Source of the DNA: an uncultured Pseudomonadota bacterium
Lineage (GTDB): Bacteria; Bdellovibrionota_B; Oligoflexia; Oligoflexales; CAILAO01
Assembly: GCA_903832105.1 (NCBI GenBank)
Contig: CAILAO010000270.1
Location: 1-5,844 of the forward strand
Direction of reading: 5' to 3'
Length of the DNA stretch: 5,844 bases
Shown here piece by piece: positions 5,720 through 5,844 of this stretch. The position numbers and the translations under genes were made by a program. The notes under the pieces are model-generated. The model was not told the origin of the DNA. It ran no database searches and saw only the letters and a list, made by a program, of their open reading frames with translations. Position 1 is the stretch's first letter; each line of letters starts with the position of its first letter.

Positions 5720-5817
5720 TGTATTTAGTGTACTCAATTGGCGTAAAAGCCTTCTATCGCTTAGACTTAATCTTCGACTTATAACTTTAACGTGATCTCT
5801 TTCTAAAAACTTTAGCT

Positions 5818-5844
5818 TTGACTCTCGCGCTGTATTCTATATAA
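5818..5844 (+). promoter_or_regulatory. Sigma70-like promoter reading out of the right edge
   Basis: TTGACT (5818-5823, five of six) is followed after 16 bp by TATAA at the last five bases of the window (5840-5844), matching the first five consensus bases. It points away from the FAD gene, implying a divergent gene or RNA just beyond the edge. A competing reading of the same bases as the C-terminal end of a minus-strand gene is considered weaker. Confidence 0.4.

Noticed and set aside
5787..5843. A basic 18-residue C-terminus (YIEYSARVKAKVFRKRSR, stop at 5787-5789) of a minus-strand gene entering from the right.
   Set aside because: It is too short to judge, and the same bases form a good outward plus-strand promoter. 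It stays possible but is not supported enough to annotate.
1..5844. CRISPR arrays, toxin-antitoxin pairs, phage genes or a defence system.
   Set aside because: No regularly spaced repeats and no such protein families were found; a VWA protein alone is not evidence for a defence or ternary system.

Overview
This 5.8 kb window looks like chromosomal DNA of a Gram-negative bacterium, most likely a Bdellovibrio-type predator (Bdellovibrionota). That assignment is inference: it rests on moderate to low GC, a tandem pair of exported trypsin-fold proteases, a secreted von Willebrand A (VWA) protein, and a tiny cysteine-containing secreted protein. No rRNA, tRNA or CRISPR array was found.

Layout. 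Positions 1-338 are non-coding upstream sequence with a sizeable hairpin and a candidate promoter. Positions 339-1082 and 1123-1872 (+) encode two serine proteases 40 bp apart, probably one operon: a soluble S1A zymogen, then a likely lipid-anchored V8/Trypsin_2-type enzyme. Positions 1872-1940 hold two adjacent hairpins, the first starting on the last base of the second protease's stop codon. Positions 1955-2110 (-) carry a frameshifted scrap of what looks like an insertion-sequence transposase. Positions 2167-3357 (-) encode an exported VWA protein with a full MIDAS metal site. A 285 bp divergent intergenic region carries candidate promoters and two symmetric elements in front of a small secreted protein (3643-3999, +). 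That gene converges, with 13 bp between stops, on a 544-residue cytoplasmic FAD-dependent dehydrogenase of the COG2509 type (4013-5647, -). The last 200 bp hold the flavoprotein's leader and a good sigma70-like promoter pointing out of the right edge.

How the genes fit together. Four of the five intact genes encode exported proteins (two proteases, the VWA protein, the small Cys protein), so the left two thirds is a secreted/envelope neighbourhood. The protease pair is the only convincing functional unit. The flavoprotein is a housekeeping-type gene with no evident link to the rest. I found no clearly new multi-gene system. The points most worth a second look are the protease pair, the transposase relic with its double hairpin, and the small secreted protein with its symmetric upstream elements.
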